From Veronia nyctiphanis (GTDB lineage: Bacteria; Pseudomonadota; Gammaproteobacteria; Enterobacterales; Vibrionaceae), in contig NZ_PEIB01000014.1 of the NCBI RefSeq assembly GCF_004116385.1, positions 1-64,000 on the forward strand: a stretch of 64,000 nucleotides of DNA, given 5' to 3'. How positions within the stretch are numbered: position 1 is the stretch's first letter; the number at the start of each line of letters is the position of its first letter. The notes beneath the pieces are model-generated. The model worked only from the letters and a program-made list of their open reading frames with translations, was not told where the DNA came from and did no database searches. Shown piece after piece: positions 8,525 to 17,823 of the stretch. Both the position numbers and the translations under genes were made by a program.

Positions 8525-8941
8525 ATGAGTCTGTTTAATGTTTTTGATGTAACAGGATCAGCCATGAGCGCAGAAGCGGTAAGGCTTAATACGACATCAA
8601 GTAACCTTGCCAATGCGAATGCGGTGACCAGTTCAGCGGATGAAACGTACAAAGCTCGCCACCCTGTTTTTGCCGCGGAGTTGAACCGTTTTCGCTCCCA
8701 GCAAGGGGAAAGTGTTCCTGTTCGTGTGGCGGGTATTGTTGAGAGTCAAAAACCCTTGGAAGCGGAATTTATGCCCGACCATCCCATGGCAAATGCTGAT
8801 GGCTATATCTATAAGCCGAACGTGAATGTGATGGAAGAGATGGCGAACATGATTTCTGCATCACGTTCATATCAGACCAATGCACAGGTTGCTGAGGCGA
8901 GCAAACAGATGCTGATGCGCACGCTGCAGCTCGGCGAGTAA
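8525..8941 (+). CDS. flgC: Flagellar basal-body rod protein FlgC
   Basis: FlgC is a proximal rod subunit that polymerises with FlgB, FlgF and FliE. It has 138 residues with the N-terminal motif TTSSNLANANAVT, the central PDHPMANADGYIYKPNVNV segment diagnostic of FlgC, and the C-terminal SRSYQTNAQV helix. It starts three bases after the flgB stop, with GGGGAG at the end of flgB as its ribosome site. Confidence 0.97.
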   Translation: MSLFNVFDVTGSAMSAEAVRLNTTSSNLANANAVTSSADETYKARHPVFAAELNRFRSQQGESVPVRVAGIVESQKPLEAEFMPDHPMANADGYIYKPNVNVMEEMANMISASRSYQTNAQVAEASKQMLMRTLQLGE

Positions 8942-8957
8942 CAGGAGAGGGTAGATC

Positions 8958-9700
8958 ATGAGCCCAATAGAAGGTGCTGGTAGCGGTTCATCCAGCTACA
9001 TCGATCAGCTCAAAGAGTTGCAACAAAAGCAACTCAAGGAAAATGGCCAGGAAAAAGTGTCTGGACAGACAGACCTTAAACAGGAAGATTTCCTGTCTCT
9101 CCTGACACAACAACTGGCCCAACAGGATCCGTTCAAACCTGTCAGTAATGACAGATGATTGCCCAAATGGCATCGTTTGCGACGGTTGACGGTATCGGAA
9201 AAATGAATACGCAGTTTGGTAGCCTCAATGCCGCGATGACATCAAATCAGGCATTACAGGCATCATCTTTGGTCGGCCGTGATGTTCTCGTTCCCGGTAA
9301 TGAAGGAATGAAGAAAGCAACGGGCGGGGTAGCCGGGATGGTCAAACTTCCACAGGCTGTTGATGGTGCTGTGGTTCGTATCGAAAATGGACAAGGTCAG
9401 ATTTTACGGACGATTGACCTCGGTGCCAAATCGGCAGGCGACCACAGAGTCGAATGGGATGGCAATGATGAAAACGGCAATCCCATGCCGGAAGGAAAAT
9501 ACAACGTTCGTGTGAGTGGCCTTATCGCTGGCAAATCACAGGAATTTGAAGTGTCAACGTATGCAAATGTAAACAGTGTCCTGCTTGGTAACGGTGACGG
9601 CAACGTCATGCTAAACCTTGCTGGTTTTGAGTCACCGGTGAAACTTGCTGAAGTACTCGAAGTAGGTAATGCCGACGTCAGTACGGTAAGTAAAGGTTAA
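8958..9700 (+). pseudogene. flgD: Flagellar hook-capping protein FlgD, frame broken by one missing base
   Basis: FlgD is the scaffold that caps the growing hook and directs FlgE assembly. The N-terminal part, ending at a stop at 9156-9158, contains the conserved QEDFLSLLTQQLAQQDPF. The rest continues in the next frame from 9152 as QMIAQMASFATVDGIGKMN and ends with FlgD Ig-like/tudor domains (DHRVEWDGNDENGNPMPEG). Adding one C after GAC at 9150-9152 restores SNDQMIAQM and a protein of 247 residues. The ATG at 9155 overlapping the stop looks like a coupled start, but the split falls inside a conserved stretch. A sequence error or very recent mutation is likelier than two genes. Confidence 0.92.
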
Positions 9701-9720
9701 AGGACAAAGGAGTTTTAGCT

Positions 9721-11022
9721 ATGTCATTGAATATCGCGCTGAGTGGTTTGGGTGCTGCTCAAAAAGACATGAATACAACCAGTAACAACATTGCTAACGC
9801 AAACAGCTATGGCTTTAAAGAGTCGAGAGCGGAGTTTGGTGATGTGTATTCAGCATCGATTTTCTCAAACACCAAAACGACGACAGGTGGTGGTGTACAG
9901 ACATCGCTGGTTGCGCAGCAATTCCATGAAGGTTCCAGTATTTATACCAATAACCCGCTGGATTTGCGTGTAAGTGGTACTGGCTTTTTCGCGGTCACTG
10001 ATGATCCTTTGGTTGCTCAGGACAATTACCTGACACGTAACGGTTCATTCCACCTCGATAAAGACAACAACATAGTTAACGCTGATGGTCAGTTCCTTCT
10101 TGGCTATAACGTCGATGAAGAGACCCAACAGGTAGGGTCTTTTGAGCCCAAATCACTGCAGGTACCTGATCAGTTTGGTCAACCTAAATCGTCTCAAAAC
10201 CTTGAAGTGGGTCTGAACCTGCCGGCAGCTGCAGCAGAGAAAACGGCGGCGTCTTTCAACTACGACGATCCTTCAACATATAACAAATCGACCTCGTCGA
10301 CGGTATTCGATTCGTTAGGTCAGCCTTACAAAATGACGAGTTACTACGTCAAGAGTAACGCGGCGCCAAATACCTGGGCGGTATATTACACAGTGACTGA
10401 CGGTAACGGCGAGCAGCCACTTGACGTTGCGAGTGGCGACATCACCAGCTCAAGCGGCCATGCGGGTCATACGGTTTCATTCAATACCGATGGTTCGGTA
10501 AATACTGTCAACAGCGGCAACCCGGTAGTGACAGAGACCTTTAACAGTGCTGGTATCTCGATGAACGGTGCGGATGATACTCAGACGCTAACGGTGAATT
10601 ACGATGAGCCTACGCAATATGCTGCGCCTTTCGAACTTCGCAAATTTACTGAAGATGGTGCGACAACGGGTTATCTTGCCAAGGTTGACATTGATACTCG
10701 CGGAACCATTATGGCCTCTTACAGTAACGGTGAGAATGTTGCTCTAGGCCGTGTTGCTATGGTGCGAGTCCCTAACGAGCAGGGCCTTAGCCAAACGGGC
10801 AGTACTCAGTGGAAAATTACCACCACATCGGGCGATGCAGTGTGGGGTGAGGGGATGCAAGGTGCGTTTGGTCGAATCAAGAGTGGTACGATTGAGCAAT
10901 CAAACATCGATATGACGCAGGAGCTGGTGGACCTTATCACTGCTCAGCGTAACTTCCAGGCTAACTCCCGTTCGCTTGAAGTCGGCAACCAAATGCAACA
11001 GACGATACTGCAACTTCGTTAA
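9721..11022 (+). CDS. flgE: Flagellar hook protein FlgE
   Basis: FlgE is the building block of the hook, the flexible joint between rod and filament. It has 433 residues with the N-terminal signature LSGLGAAQKDMNTTSNNIAN, the hook-family GTGFFAVTDD segment, and the C-terminal QELVDLITAQRNFQANSRSL helix. AAGGAG at about 9708 precedes the ATG. Last gene of the flgBCDE unit before a hairpin at 11045. Confidence 0.97.
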   Translation: MSLNIALSGLGAAQKDMNTTSNNIANANSYGFKESRAEFGDVYSASIFSNTKTTTGGGVQTSLVAQQFHEGSSIYTNNPLDLRVSGTGFFAVTDDPLVAQDNYLTRNGSFHLDKDNNIVNADGQFLLGYNVDEETQQVGSFEPKSLQVPDQFGQPKSSQNLEVGLNLPAAAAEKTAASFNYDDPSTYNKSTSSTVFDSLGQPYKMTSYYVKSNAAPNTWAVYYTVTDGNGEQPLDVASGDITSSSGHAGHTVSFNTDGSVNTVNSGNPVVTETFNSAGISMNGADDTQTLTVNYDEPTQYAAPFELRKFTEDGATTGYLAKVDIDTRGTIMASYSNGENVALGRVAMVRVPNEQGLSQTGSTQWKITTTSGDAVWGEGMQGAFGRIKSGTIEQSNIDMTQELVDLITAQRNFQANSRSLEVGNQMQQTILQLR

Positions 11023-11044
11023 TGGTTACCGACTGATATGCCGA

Positions 11045-11072
11045 AAAATTGCCGCCATCTGGCGGCAATTTT
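11045..11072 (+). terminator. Terminator hairpin after flgE
   Basis: A 12-bp perfect stem AAAATTGCCGCC/GGCGGCAATTTT has a four-base loop. The T tract is only four bases, so termination may be partial. The same arms contain the TTGCCGCC element seen upstream of other sigma54 promoters of this window. Confidence 0.75.
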
Positions 11073-11170
11073 ATGCCTGAAGGCAGATTTTTGGCACCAA
11101 TGATACTTCCCAGTGACACTTCTTCGACGCTGGCACAGACTTTTCTATAAAAATTCCAATAAATACGAAC

Positions 11171-11186
11171 TGGCATTCTTCTTGCT
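11171..11186 (+). promoter_or_regulatory. Sigma54 promoter of flgFGHIJ
   Basis: TGGCAT-N5-TTGCT with correct GG/GC spacing, 30 bases before flgF and nearly identical in sequence to the flgB promoter. Together with the hairpin after flgE it suggests that flgF to flgJ form a second unit. Confidence 0.85.
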
Positions 11187-11216
11187 TTAGATAAAGTAAC
11201 CTAAGGGGAGAATTTC

Positions 11217-11966
11217 ATGGATCGCGCATTATTCCTCGCCATGAGCGGCGCTAAACAAGACATGCAGGCAATGCAATTGCGTGCAAATAACCTGGCCAAC
11301 GTCAGTACTACGGGTTTCCGTGCTGATCTTGAGCAGGCCCGTTCAATGCAAGCCTACGGCGAAGGGCTTCCAACCCGAGTATTCAGTATGACTGAGCGTC
11401 CCGGGTTCAACTCAGCGCAAGGCTCTACCGTCACGACTGGGCGAGACCTTGATGTGGCGATTCGTGGCGATGGTTGGATGGCGGTTCTTGATAACCAAGG
11501 ACAAGAAAGCTACACCCGTTCTGGCCACCTAAAAGTGGATGAAACCGGTTTGCTACAAAACACCAGCGGTCATCTCGTCGCTGGTGAATCAGGTGCACCG
11601 ATATTTATTCCTCTCCCCGTGTCAAAAATAGAGATTGGTAAAGATGGCACCGTATCGGTACTGCCGAAAGGTGCACCGCCTGAAGCGATTCAGGTGGTAG
11701 ATAGAATTAAGCTGGTCAGGCCCGACAACCAGGAACTGGTCAAAGGTTCTGACGGCCTGTTCCGTTCGACACAGCCTGGTGAGATTTACCCTGCAGATGC
11801 GGGTGTTACGCTTGAAAAGGGCATGCTCGAAGGGAGCAACGTAAATGCAGTAGGTGAAATGACAAGCCTCATCGAGCTTCAGCGTCATTTCGAAATGCAG
11901 GTCAAACTAATGAAAACGGCAGAGGAAATGGATCAGGCATCCAGTTCTCTGTTGCGTCTGGGTTAA
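11217..11966 (+). CDS. flgF: Flagellar basal-body rod protein FlgF
   Basis: FlgF is a rod subunit located between the proximal rod and the FlgG distal rod. It has 249 residues starting MDRALFLAMSGAKQDM, with the rod motif RANNLANVSTTGFRADLEQ, the GDGWMAVLD segment and the C-terminal MTSLIELQRHFEMQVKLMK helix. GGGGAG lies just before the ATG. The alternative reading, flgG, is excluded by length and by the following gene. Confidence 0.96.
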   Translation: MDRALFLAMSGAKQDMQAMQLRANNLANVSTTGFRADLEQARSMQAYGEGLPTRVFSMTERPGFNSAQGSTVTTGRDLDVAIRGDGWMAVLDNQGQESYTRSGHLKVDETGLLQNTSGHLVAGESGAPIFIPLPVSKIEIGKDGTVSVLPKGAPPEAIQVVDRIKLVRPDNQELVKGSDGLFRSTQPGEIYPADAGVTLEKGMLEGSNVNAVGEMTSLIELQRHFEMQVKLMKTAEEMDQASSSLLRLG

Positions 11967-11982
11967 GTAAGAGGAAGTTACT

Positions 11983-12770
11983 ATGCATCCGGCATTATGG
12001 GTGAGTAAAACAGGTCTGGACGCTCAACAGACTAATATATCGACAATTTCGAACAACCTGCTAACGCCTCGACCATTGGCTTTAAAAAGTCACGAGCGGT
12101 GTTTGAGGATCTTTTCTACCAAAACATCAACCAGCCAGGCGGCCAATCAACGCAGAACACCGAACTACCGAGTGGTTTGATGCTGGGTGCCGGTTCTAAA
12201 GTTGTCGCCACGCAGCGCGTACACAGCAACGGTAATGCGCAGACCACCAATAACTCACTCGATCTGATGATTGAGGGCGATGGCTTCTTCCAGGTTCTGC
12301 TACCGGACGGCAATATCGGTTACCAGCGTAACGGCCAGTTCACCATGAACGACGAAGGTGCGCTTGTGACGTCGGGTGCAGGTTATCGCCTGCAGCCTGA
12401 GATTGTGATTCCGCCTGATGCCATCAATATTGCCATCGGTACCGACGGTGAAGTATCAGTGCGTGTTCGTGGGCAGCAAGCAAATCAGGTGCTGGGTCAA
12501 ATCACCACTGTAGATTTCATCAACCCGGGCGGTTTGGAGCCTATCGGTCAGAACCTTTACTTACCGACCGGCTCAAGTGGTGACCCTCAAGAGGGTGTGC
12601 CGGGACTTGATGGTCTTGGTGATATTCGTCAGTCAATGTTGGAAACATCAAACGTTAACGTGACGGAAGAACTCGTGAACATGATTGAAGCGCAGCGCGT
12701 CTACGAAATGAATTCCAAGGTGATTTCATCGGTTGACCAGATGCTGAGCTACGTGAATCAGCAGTTGTAA
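11983..12770 (+). pseudogene. flgG: Flagellar distal-rod protein FlgG, frame broken by one missing base
   Basis: FlgG forms the distal rod that passes through the P and L rings. The first frame reads MHPALWVSKTGLDAQQ to SNNL and then goes off family. From 12062 the next frame continues ANASTIGFKKSRAVFEDLFYQN, exactly as in FlgG, through to SSVDQMLSYVNQQL. Restoring one G in CCTG(G)CTAAC at 12060 gives the standard 262 residues. The break is inside the universal rod-protein signature (SNNLAN), so no functional product is possible without that base. Confidence 0.93.
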
Positions 12771-12785
12771 TGGAGTAGGTGAAGG

Positions 12786-13558
12786 ATGAAAAAGTGCATT
12801 CTCATTCCGGTTCTGGGAATTTTGGTGTCAGCCTGTGCGACTCCTCCCGTCTTGGACGAAGTTACCGCGGGTACGTCAACCAAGCCTGCTGTAGAGACGG
12901 GTGACCCTGCGCCTCAAAGCGGCGGACTCGTTGATATGCTGAGAAGCGTGATGATCCGTCGGCAGGTGATCCTGCATGGTCTCCGCTTCATCCTACTCGT
13001 AAGCCTGAACATTACGCGACGGCAACGGGTTCGTTGTTTGACGTGAATATGACACACAGCATGTACGACGATAAACGTCCTCACCAGATTGGCGATATCG
13101 TGACTGTCATGCTGGAAGAAAAAACACAGGCGAAGAAGACAGCCAGTGCGGATGCAACAAAAAGCAGTGATTTGAGCATGGACCCGCTTAAGGTGCAGGG
13201 GCAGCCTTTCTTGTTGGGTGAAAAAGAACTGTCGTACGAGGCGAAACATAACAACACCACGTCCGGCACCAGCAATGCCAATCAAAGCAACAGTATCTCT
13301 GGTTCAATTTCTGTCGAAGTGATTGATGTATTGGCAAATGGCAACTTAATGATCCGTGGTGAGAAATGGTTGACGCTAAACACTGGGGATGAATACATCC
13401 GTTTGAGCGGCACAATTCGCCCAGACGATATCAGTTCAGAAAACACCGTGGCTTCAACCCGTATTTCGAATGCCCGAATTCAATATTCTGGAACCGGTGA
13501 CCGTCAGGATACGCAAGAGCAGGGATGGTTGGCACGATTCTTCAATGTCATTCTGTAA
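12786..13558 (+). pseudogene. flgH: Flagellar L-ring lipoprotein FlgH, frame broken by one missing base
   Basis: FlgH forms the L ring in the outer membrane around the rod. The first frame carries a signal peptide with lipobox LVSAC (about residue 16). The frame then breaks at about 12942-12946. The next frame reads [16 protein letters not shown] and on through [37 protein letters not shown] and [13 protein letters not shown], which are characteristic of FlgH, to [10 protein letters not shown]. One added base (for example AGA AAG CGT) gives about 257 residues. Confidence 0.92.
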
Positions 13559-13593
13559 CCCAACGGTTTGCAGATTAAGGTCAAGTAAACGCT

Positions 13594-14709
13594 ATGTGTC
13601 GTCGTAAAAATAGTTTTAAAACCCTGATTCACAGCCTTCTGATCGCCTTTGCGTTCAGCGTGACGGCTGCACAGGCTGCCCGCATCAAAGATGTGTCTGA
13701 GGTGGCTGGTGTGCGAAGTAACCAACTTGTTGGTTACGGTCTGGTGGTCGGTTTGGCGGGGACGGGTGAGACGACGCCTTTTACTGATCAAAGCTTTACG
13801 GCATTGCTGAAAAACTTCGGCATTGTCTTGCCTCCCGGCACCAAACCCAAGACAAAAAATGTTGCTGCGGTTGCCGTGAGTGCAGAATTACCCCCCTTTT
13901 CAAAGTCAGGTCAAAAAATTGACGTCACTGTGTCGTCGATTGGCTCAGCGAAGAGCCTCAGAGGCGGCACACTGGTGCAGACTTTTCTCAAAGGGTTAGA
14001 TGGAAAGACGTACGCCATCGCACAAGGCAACCTGATTGTGGGTGGCTTCAGCGCAGAAGGGGCCGACGGTTCAAAGATTGTCGGCAATACTCCAACGGTA
14101 GGAAGAATCACTGACGGTGCCACTGTTGAGCGTGAAGTACCTAATCCATTTGGTCGCGGCGATTTCTTGACGTTCAACCTGTTTGACTCTGATTTCACCA
14201 CTGCTCAGCGTATGGCGGAAACCATCAATGGTTTGCTGGGGCCAAATGTGGCAGCAGCGATGGACGCAACCTCAGTGCGTGTTCGTGCCCCACGAGATAT
14301 TAGTCAGCGCGTTGCCTTCTTGTCGATGATTGAAAACTTAGAGTTTAATCCGGCTGAGGCGGCTGCAAAGATTATTGTGAACAGCCGCACCGGAACCATC
14401 GTCATTGGTCAGAATGTGAGACTACGTCCGGCAGCCATTACCCATGGTGGTATGACGGTTACCATCAAAGAAGATTTTAATGTCAGTCAGCCTAATCCGC
14501 TGGCAGGCGGCGAGACAGTCGTCACCCCCGATTCGAATATTGAAGTGACTGAACAGGAAGGTCGTATGTTCCACTTCAAACCGGGTGTTACGCTGGATGA
14601 ACTTGTAAGAGCAGTAAACAGTGTTGGCGCAGCGCCTTCAGACTTGATGGCCATACTACAGGCTCTCAAGCAGGCGGGTGCAATTGATGGTCAGATGATA
14701 GTGATATAG
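13594..14709 (+). CDS. flgI: Flagellar P-ring protein FlgI
   Basis: FlgI polymerises in the periplasm into the P ring anchored at peptidoglycan, with FlgA as chaperone. It has 371 residues: a signal peptide ending AAQA before [26 protein letters not shown], the diagnostic FlgI start, followed by [11 protein letters not shown] and the C-terminal [15 protein letters not shown]. It follows flgH after 35 bases and precedes flgJ by three. Confidence 0.97.
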   Translation: MCRRKNSFKTLIHSLLIAFAFSVTAAQAARIKDVSEVAGVRSNQLVGYGLVVGLAGTGETTPFTDQSFTALLKNFGIVLPPGTKPKTKNVAAVAVSAELPPFSKSGQKIDVTVSSIGSAKSLRGGTLVQTFLKGLDGKTYAIAQGNLIVGGFSAEGADGSKIVGNTPTVGRITDGATVEREVPNPFGRGDFLTFNLFDSDFTTAQRMAETINGLLGPNVAAAMDATSVRVRAPRDISQRVAFLSMIENLEFNPAEAAAKIIVNSRTGTIVIGQNVRLRPAAITHGGMTVTIKEDFNVSQPNPLAGGETVVTPDSNIEVTEQEGRMFHFKPGVTLDELVRAVNSVGAAPSDLMAILQALKQAGAIDGQMIVI

Positions 14710-14712
14710 CGT

Positions 14713-15675
14713 ATGAAATCACCAGTCGATACCAGTTTTATCAATGACCTGAGCAGTTTAGATATGCTCAGGCAACAAGCACAAAGCGGTGAGGGGAAAG
14801 AAGATGCCTTGCGCTCGGCGGCAAGCCAATTTGAGAGTATCTTCACGCAAATGCTGTTTAAATCTATGCGTGATGCAAACTCGGTTTTCGACTCGGGATT
14901 GACCGACAATCGTACATCTAAGTTCTATCAGCAAATGGCCGATGAACAACTGTCGAGTACATTGAGTCAGCAAGGTTCTTTGGGCTTGGCGGAAATGATT
15001 GTTAAGCAGCTTTCAGGCTTGCAGAGCAGCGAGCCAATGGATGTGGGTGCGAATACCGCTTCTGATCGGTTGAAGCTTCCCGCTGCTAAGCCCGATGCAG
15101 CGCCTGCTGAAAATGAAAAAGAGCAAGACGATAAGCCAGTAACCGAAACTGTCGCTGCGAAAGAAGCGACGGATACCAAGTCTGCGCCACCGAAAGAGCG
15201 TGAGCGGGGTTTCTCTTCGCCAGCAGGCTTCGTCACGACCATGTTGCCGCATGCAATGAAAGCAGGACGTGCACTGGGCGCTGACCCTGCTATCCTGCTG
15301 GCGCAGGCTGCGCTTGAGACCGGATGGGGTCAAAAAGTCATCGAGAATGGGATGGGCAGTAGCTTTAACCTATTCAATATCAAAGCGAACCGCAGCTGGG
15401 ATGGCGATAAAGTGTCAACACGGACACTCGAGTTCGAAAACGATATCCCAGTCAATAAGCAAGCCGCTTTCCGTAAATACCCGTCTTTTGAAGAAAGCTT
15501 TAATGACTATGCGGACTTTCTGACGACTCAGCCACGCTACAAAGATGCGCTGAAAGAGTCATCTAACCCTGAAGGGTTTATCCGTGGTCTGCACAAAGCT
15601 GGTTACGCGACTGACCCGGATTATTCCGACAAAGTTCTGCGTGTTTTTGAACAGGTAAAAAGCCTGCTCAAATAA
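14713..15675 (+). CDS. flgJ: Rod-capping protein and peptidoglycan hydrolase FlgJ
   Basis: FlgJ caps the growing rod and opens the peptidoglycan layer for it. The 320-residue protein has the N-terminal rod-binding domain (about 20-100; FESIFTQMLFKSMRDAN), an acidic, Lys/Pro-rich linker (about 115-165), and a C-terminal glucosaminidase-type domain (about 175-320) with the catalytic glutamate in AQAALETGWGQ and FNLFNIKA downstream. This is the two-domain form typical of gammaproteobacteria. Confidence 0.96.
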   Translation: MKSPVDTSFINDLSSLDMLRQQAQSGEGKEDALRSAASQFESIFTQMLFKSMRDANSVFDSGLTDNRTSKFYQQMADEQLSSTLSQQGSLGLAEMIVKQLSGLQSSEPMDVGANTASDRLKLPAAKPDAAPAENEKEQDDKPVTETVAAKEATDTKSAPPKERERGFSSPAGFVTTMLPHAMKAGRALGADPAILLAQAALETGWGQKVIENGMGSSFNLFNIKANRSWDGDKVSTRTLEFENDIPVNKQAAFRKYPSFEESFNDYADFLTTQPRYKDALKESSNPEGFIRGLHKAGYATDPDYSDKVLRVFEQVKSLLK

Positions 15676-15692
15676 TTTCTTTTGCTAAAAGG

Positions 15693-15719
15693 TCAAGTCC
15701 TGACCCTAGCGGCCGATAC
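15693..15719 (+). promoter_or_regulatory. Sigma28 (FliA) promoter upstream of flgKL
   Basis: TCAAGTCC-N11-GCCGATAC matches the FliA pattern with exact 11-base spacing; the TCAAG form of the -35 is common in other gammaproteobacteria. It lies 218 bases before flgK and upstream of the sigma54 site at 15874, which would give flgKL two timed promoters. Confidence 0.65.
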
Positions 15720-15873
15720 GCTCCATAACGCGAAGGGATTCTGCCTGTCTGGCTACGGCAAGGTTTTGCCTGCAATTAGCCGCAAGATTGTAATTCCCTT
15801 AAATTTCTTATCGTTATTACGGTGCAATAGCCGGAATACAGCGTTTTCACACTCTGTTTTATGCAGTACTTCA

Positions 15874-15889
15874 TGGCATGGTTTTTGTA
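15874..15889 (+). promoter_or_regulatory. Probable sigma54 promoter of flgKL
   Basis: TGGCAT-N5-TTGTA has correct spacing but T instead of C in the -12 doublet. The same TTGTA variant occurs before the first flagellin. It lies 48 bases before the flgK ATG. Confidence 0.65.
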
Positions 15890-15936
15890 TCATTGTTTGA
15901 TGCAAATGAAGTTAAAACGAGATTACCGGGGGCAGG

Positions 15937-17811
15937 ATGGGTTTTGATTTGCTGAATCTCGGCGCGCAAAGTGTCATGACGGCACAGCGTCAGCTGAATA
16001 CCACAGGTCACAACATTTCCAACGTGAACACTGAGGGCTACAGTCGCCAGACTGTGGAGCAGTCTGCCAGTGATCCTTACTACTGGGGTGGCAATCAGTG
16101 GGGTACTGGTGTCTATGCCAAGACGGTAAAACGCAACTTTGATCAATTTTCCGTTGATCAACTTCATGTGGCAACGTCTAACCTCGGTAATGCCAAAGCA
16201 CGCGATGACAGGCTGAATCTTATTGACGGCATCATGTCAGGCATGGCGGGCAAAGTCCCCGAGCAAATGAACGAATTCTATGGTGCCGTTCGCACGCTGT
16301 CAGATAATCCAGGTGATATGGGCGCGCGCAGTGTGGTACTTGAAAAAGCCCGGATGGTGTCAAATAGCCTGAACCAGGTTAACGATGTGCTGTTCAGTCG
16401 TGAGCGTGATACCAACGAAGAAATTGATGTGACCTTAGATCGCATCAATGGCATCGGCAAAGAGCTGGCAGATATTCACCAATCGATGGTCAATGACCCA
16501 ACCAATAACGACCTTTACGACCGTCATCAGCGCCTGATTAACGAACTCTCTGAATATACGCAAGTCAGTGTTAGCCCGAGAAACAGCGGTAATTTCAATA
16601 TCATTATTGGCAGTGGTCACAACCTTGTTTCCGGTGTGCATTCCAGTGAGTTAACAACCGTACCCGGTGACCCTGATCAGCATCAGCGTCGCCTTGCGAT
16701 GGTTGAAGGCAATGCGGTAAAAACCATCGATAAGTCAGATATACGTGGCAAGCTCGGGGCTCTTTTTGAATTTCGTGACAAAATTCTGCCTGATACCCGA
16801 GACGAGTTGGGTCGGGTGGCAGCGGGCTTTGCGATTAAGGTCAATGAACTGCAAGAGCAGGGTTTTGATGCCTACGGCAATGTCGGTGATTTGATGTTCC
16901 GAGACATGAACAGCGATCAAATTGCTGCGTCGCGCGTTGTCGCCAATCCGTCTTCTACCGCCGATGTAAAAGTTTACATCGATGACATCAATGTGGCACG
17001 TAGCGGTGATTACCAGCTTCGTTTTGATGGAGCAGCGTACAGCATTACCAATCCTGACGATCAGACTCAGTCTGTCACGCCAACTGGCGTTCCGCCAAGT
17101 TTCGAAATTGACGGTTTGAAAATTCAGATGGACTCGCCGATGAGTGCGGGTGATGCGTTAATTTTGCGTCCGTTTCGCCAAGGAGCTGGACAAATTGAAA
17201 TCACCATGGATGACCCGGCAAAAATTGCCGCTCAGAGTTTTATCAGTTCACAATCCCGTCTGAGTGGAAGTGGTGACGTAAAAATAAACAGTGTGGGTGC
17301 GCAGGACCAGTTTCAGGTCGTGATTTCGAATGATGCTTCTCAATATACTGTGCTGGATAAAGACGGTAACACCTTGCTGACAGCAGCGGCCTATCCGCCA
17401 TCATCACCGGTAACGGTTAACGGTACACAGTTCGAGTTAACGAACGGCGCGATGCCTAACGATGTTTTTGATATTAACCTGAACCCAGCTGTTGGTGAGA
17501 ACGGCAACCTTCTGAAACTTCAGGCGTTGCAAACCGATAAGCAAATGGATGAAGGCCGCTCCAGCATCATTGACGTTTTCGAAGGGCTGAATACCCGTAT
17601 TGGTATGTTAAAAGCATCAGCGGGTAACCAACGAGCGGTGGCGGTCACTGAACATGACGCTGCGCAAAGTAAAGTGGCCGAAGTCTCTGGCGTCAACCTT
17701 GATGAAGAGGCTGCCAACATGATGAAATTTCAGCAAGCCTACATGGCATCATCCCGCATAATGACAGCGGCGAATGATGCGTTTCAGCAATTGTTGAGTG
17801 CAACACGTTAA
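15937..17811 (+). CDS. flgK: Flagellar hook-filament junction protein FlgK (HAP1)
   Basis: FlgK forms the first junction layer between hook and filament. It has 624 residues. The N-terminus reads MGFDLLNLGAQSVMTAQRQL followed by the HNISNVNTEGYSRQTVEQS signature. A large variable middle follows, and the C-terminal helix is VNLDEEAANMMKFQQAYMAS. It is exported with FlgN as chaperone. The GGGGGCAGG stretch before the ATG is the ribosome site. flgL follows after 12 bases. Confidence 0.97.
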   Translation: MGFDLLNLGAQSVMTAQRQLNTTGHNISNVNTEGYSRQTVEQSASDPYYWGGNQWGTGVYAKTVKRNFDQFSVDQLHVATSNLGNAKARDDRLNLIDGIMSGMAGKVPEQMNEFYGAVRTLSDNPGDMGARSVVLEKARMVSNSLNQVNDVLFSRERDTNEEIDVTLDRINGIGKELADIHQSMVNDPTNNDLYDRHQRLINELSEYTQVSVSPRNSGNFNIIIGSGHNLVSGVHSSELTTVPGDPDQHQRRLAMVEGNAVKTIDKSDIRGKLGALFEFRDKILPDTRDELGRVAAGFAIKVNELQEQGFDAYGNVGDLMFRDMNSDQIAASRVVANPSSTADVKVYIDDINVARSGDYQLRFDGAAYSITNPDDQTQSVTPTGVPPSFEIDGLKIQMDSPMSAGDALILRPFRQGAGQIEITMDDPAKIAAQSFISSQSRLSGSGDVKINSVGAQDQFQVVISNDASQYTVLDKDGNTLLTAAAYPPSSPVTVNGTQFELTNGAMPNDVFDINLNPAVGENGNLLKLQALQTDKQMDEGRSSIIDVFEGLNTRIGMLKASAGNQRAVAVTEHDAAQSKVAEVSGVNLDEEAANMMKFQQAYMASSRIMTAANDAFQQLLSATR

Positions 17812-17823
17812 GGAGACTGAGTG

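Noticed and set aside
9150-9160. Overlapping stop-start (ATGA) in flgD read as two coupled genes
   Set aside because: The split falls inside a segment conserved as one piece in FlgD, and the same kind of loss occurs in ten other genes.
12099-12770. Downstream part of flgG as a separate gene starting at 12099
   Set aside because: It lacks the N-terminal rod helix found at 11983-12060 in the other frame; one base restores the normal protein.
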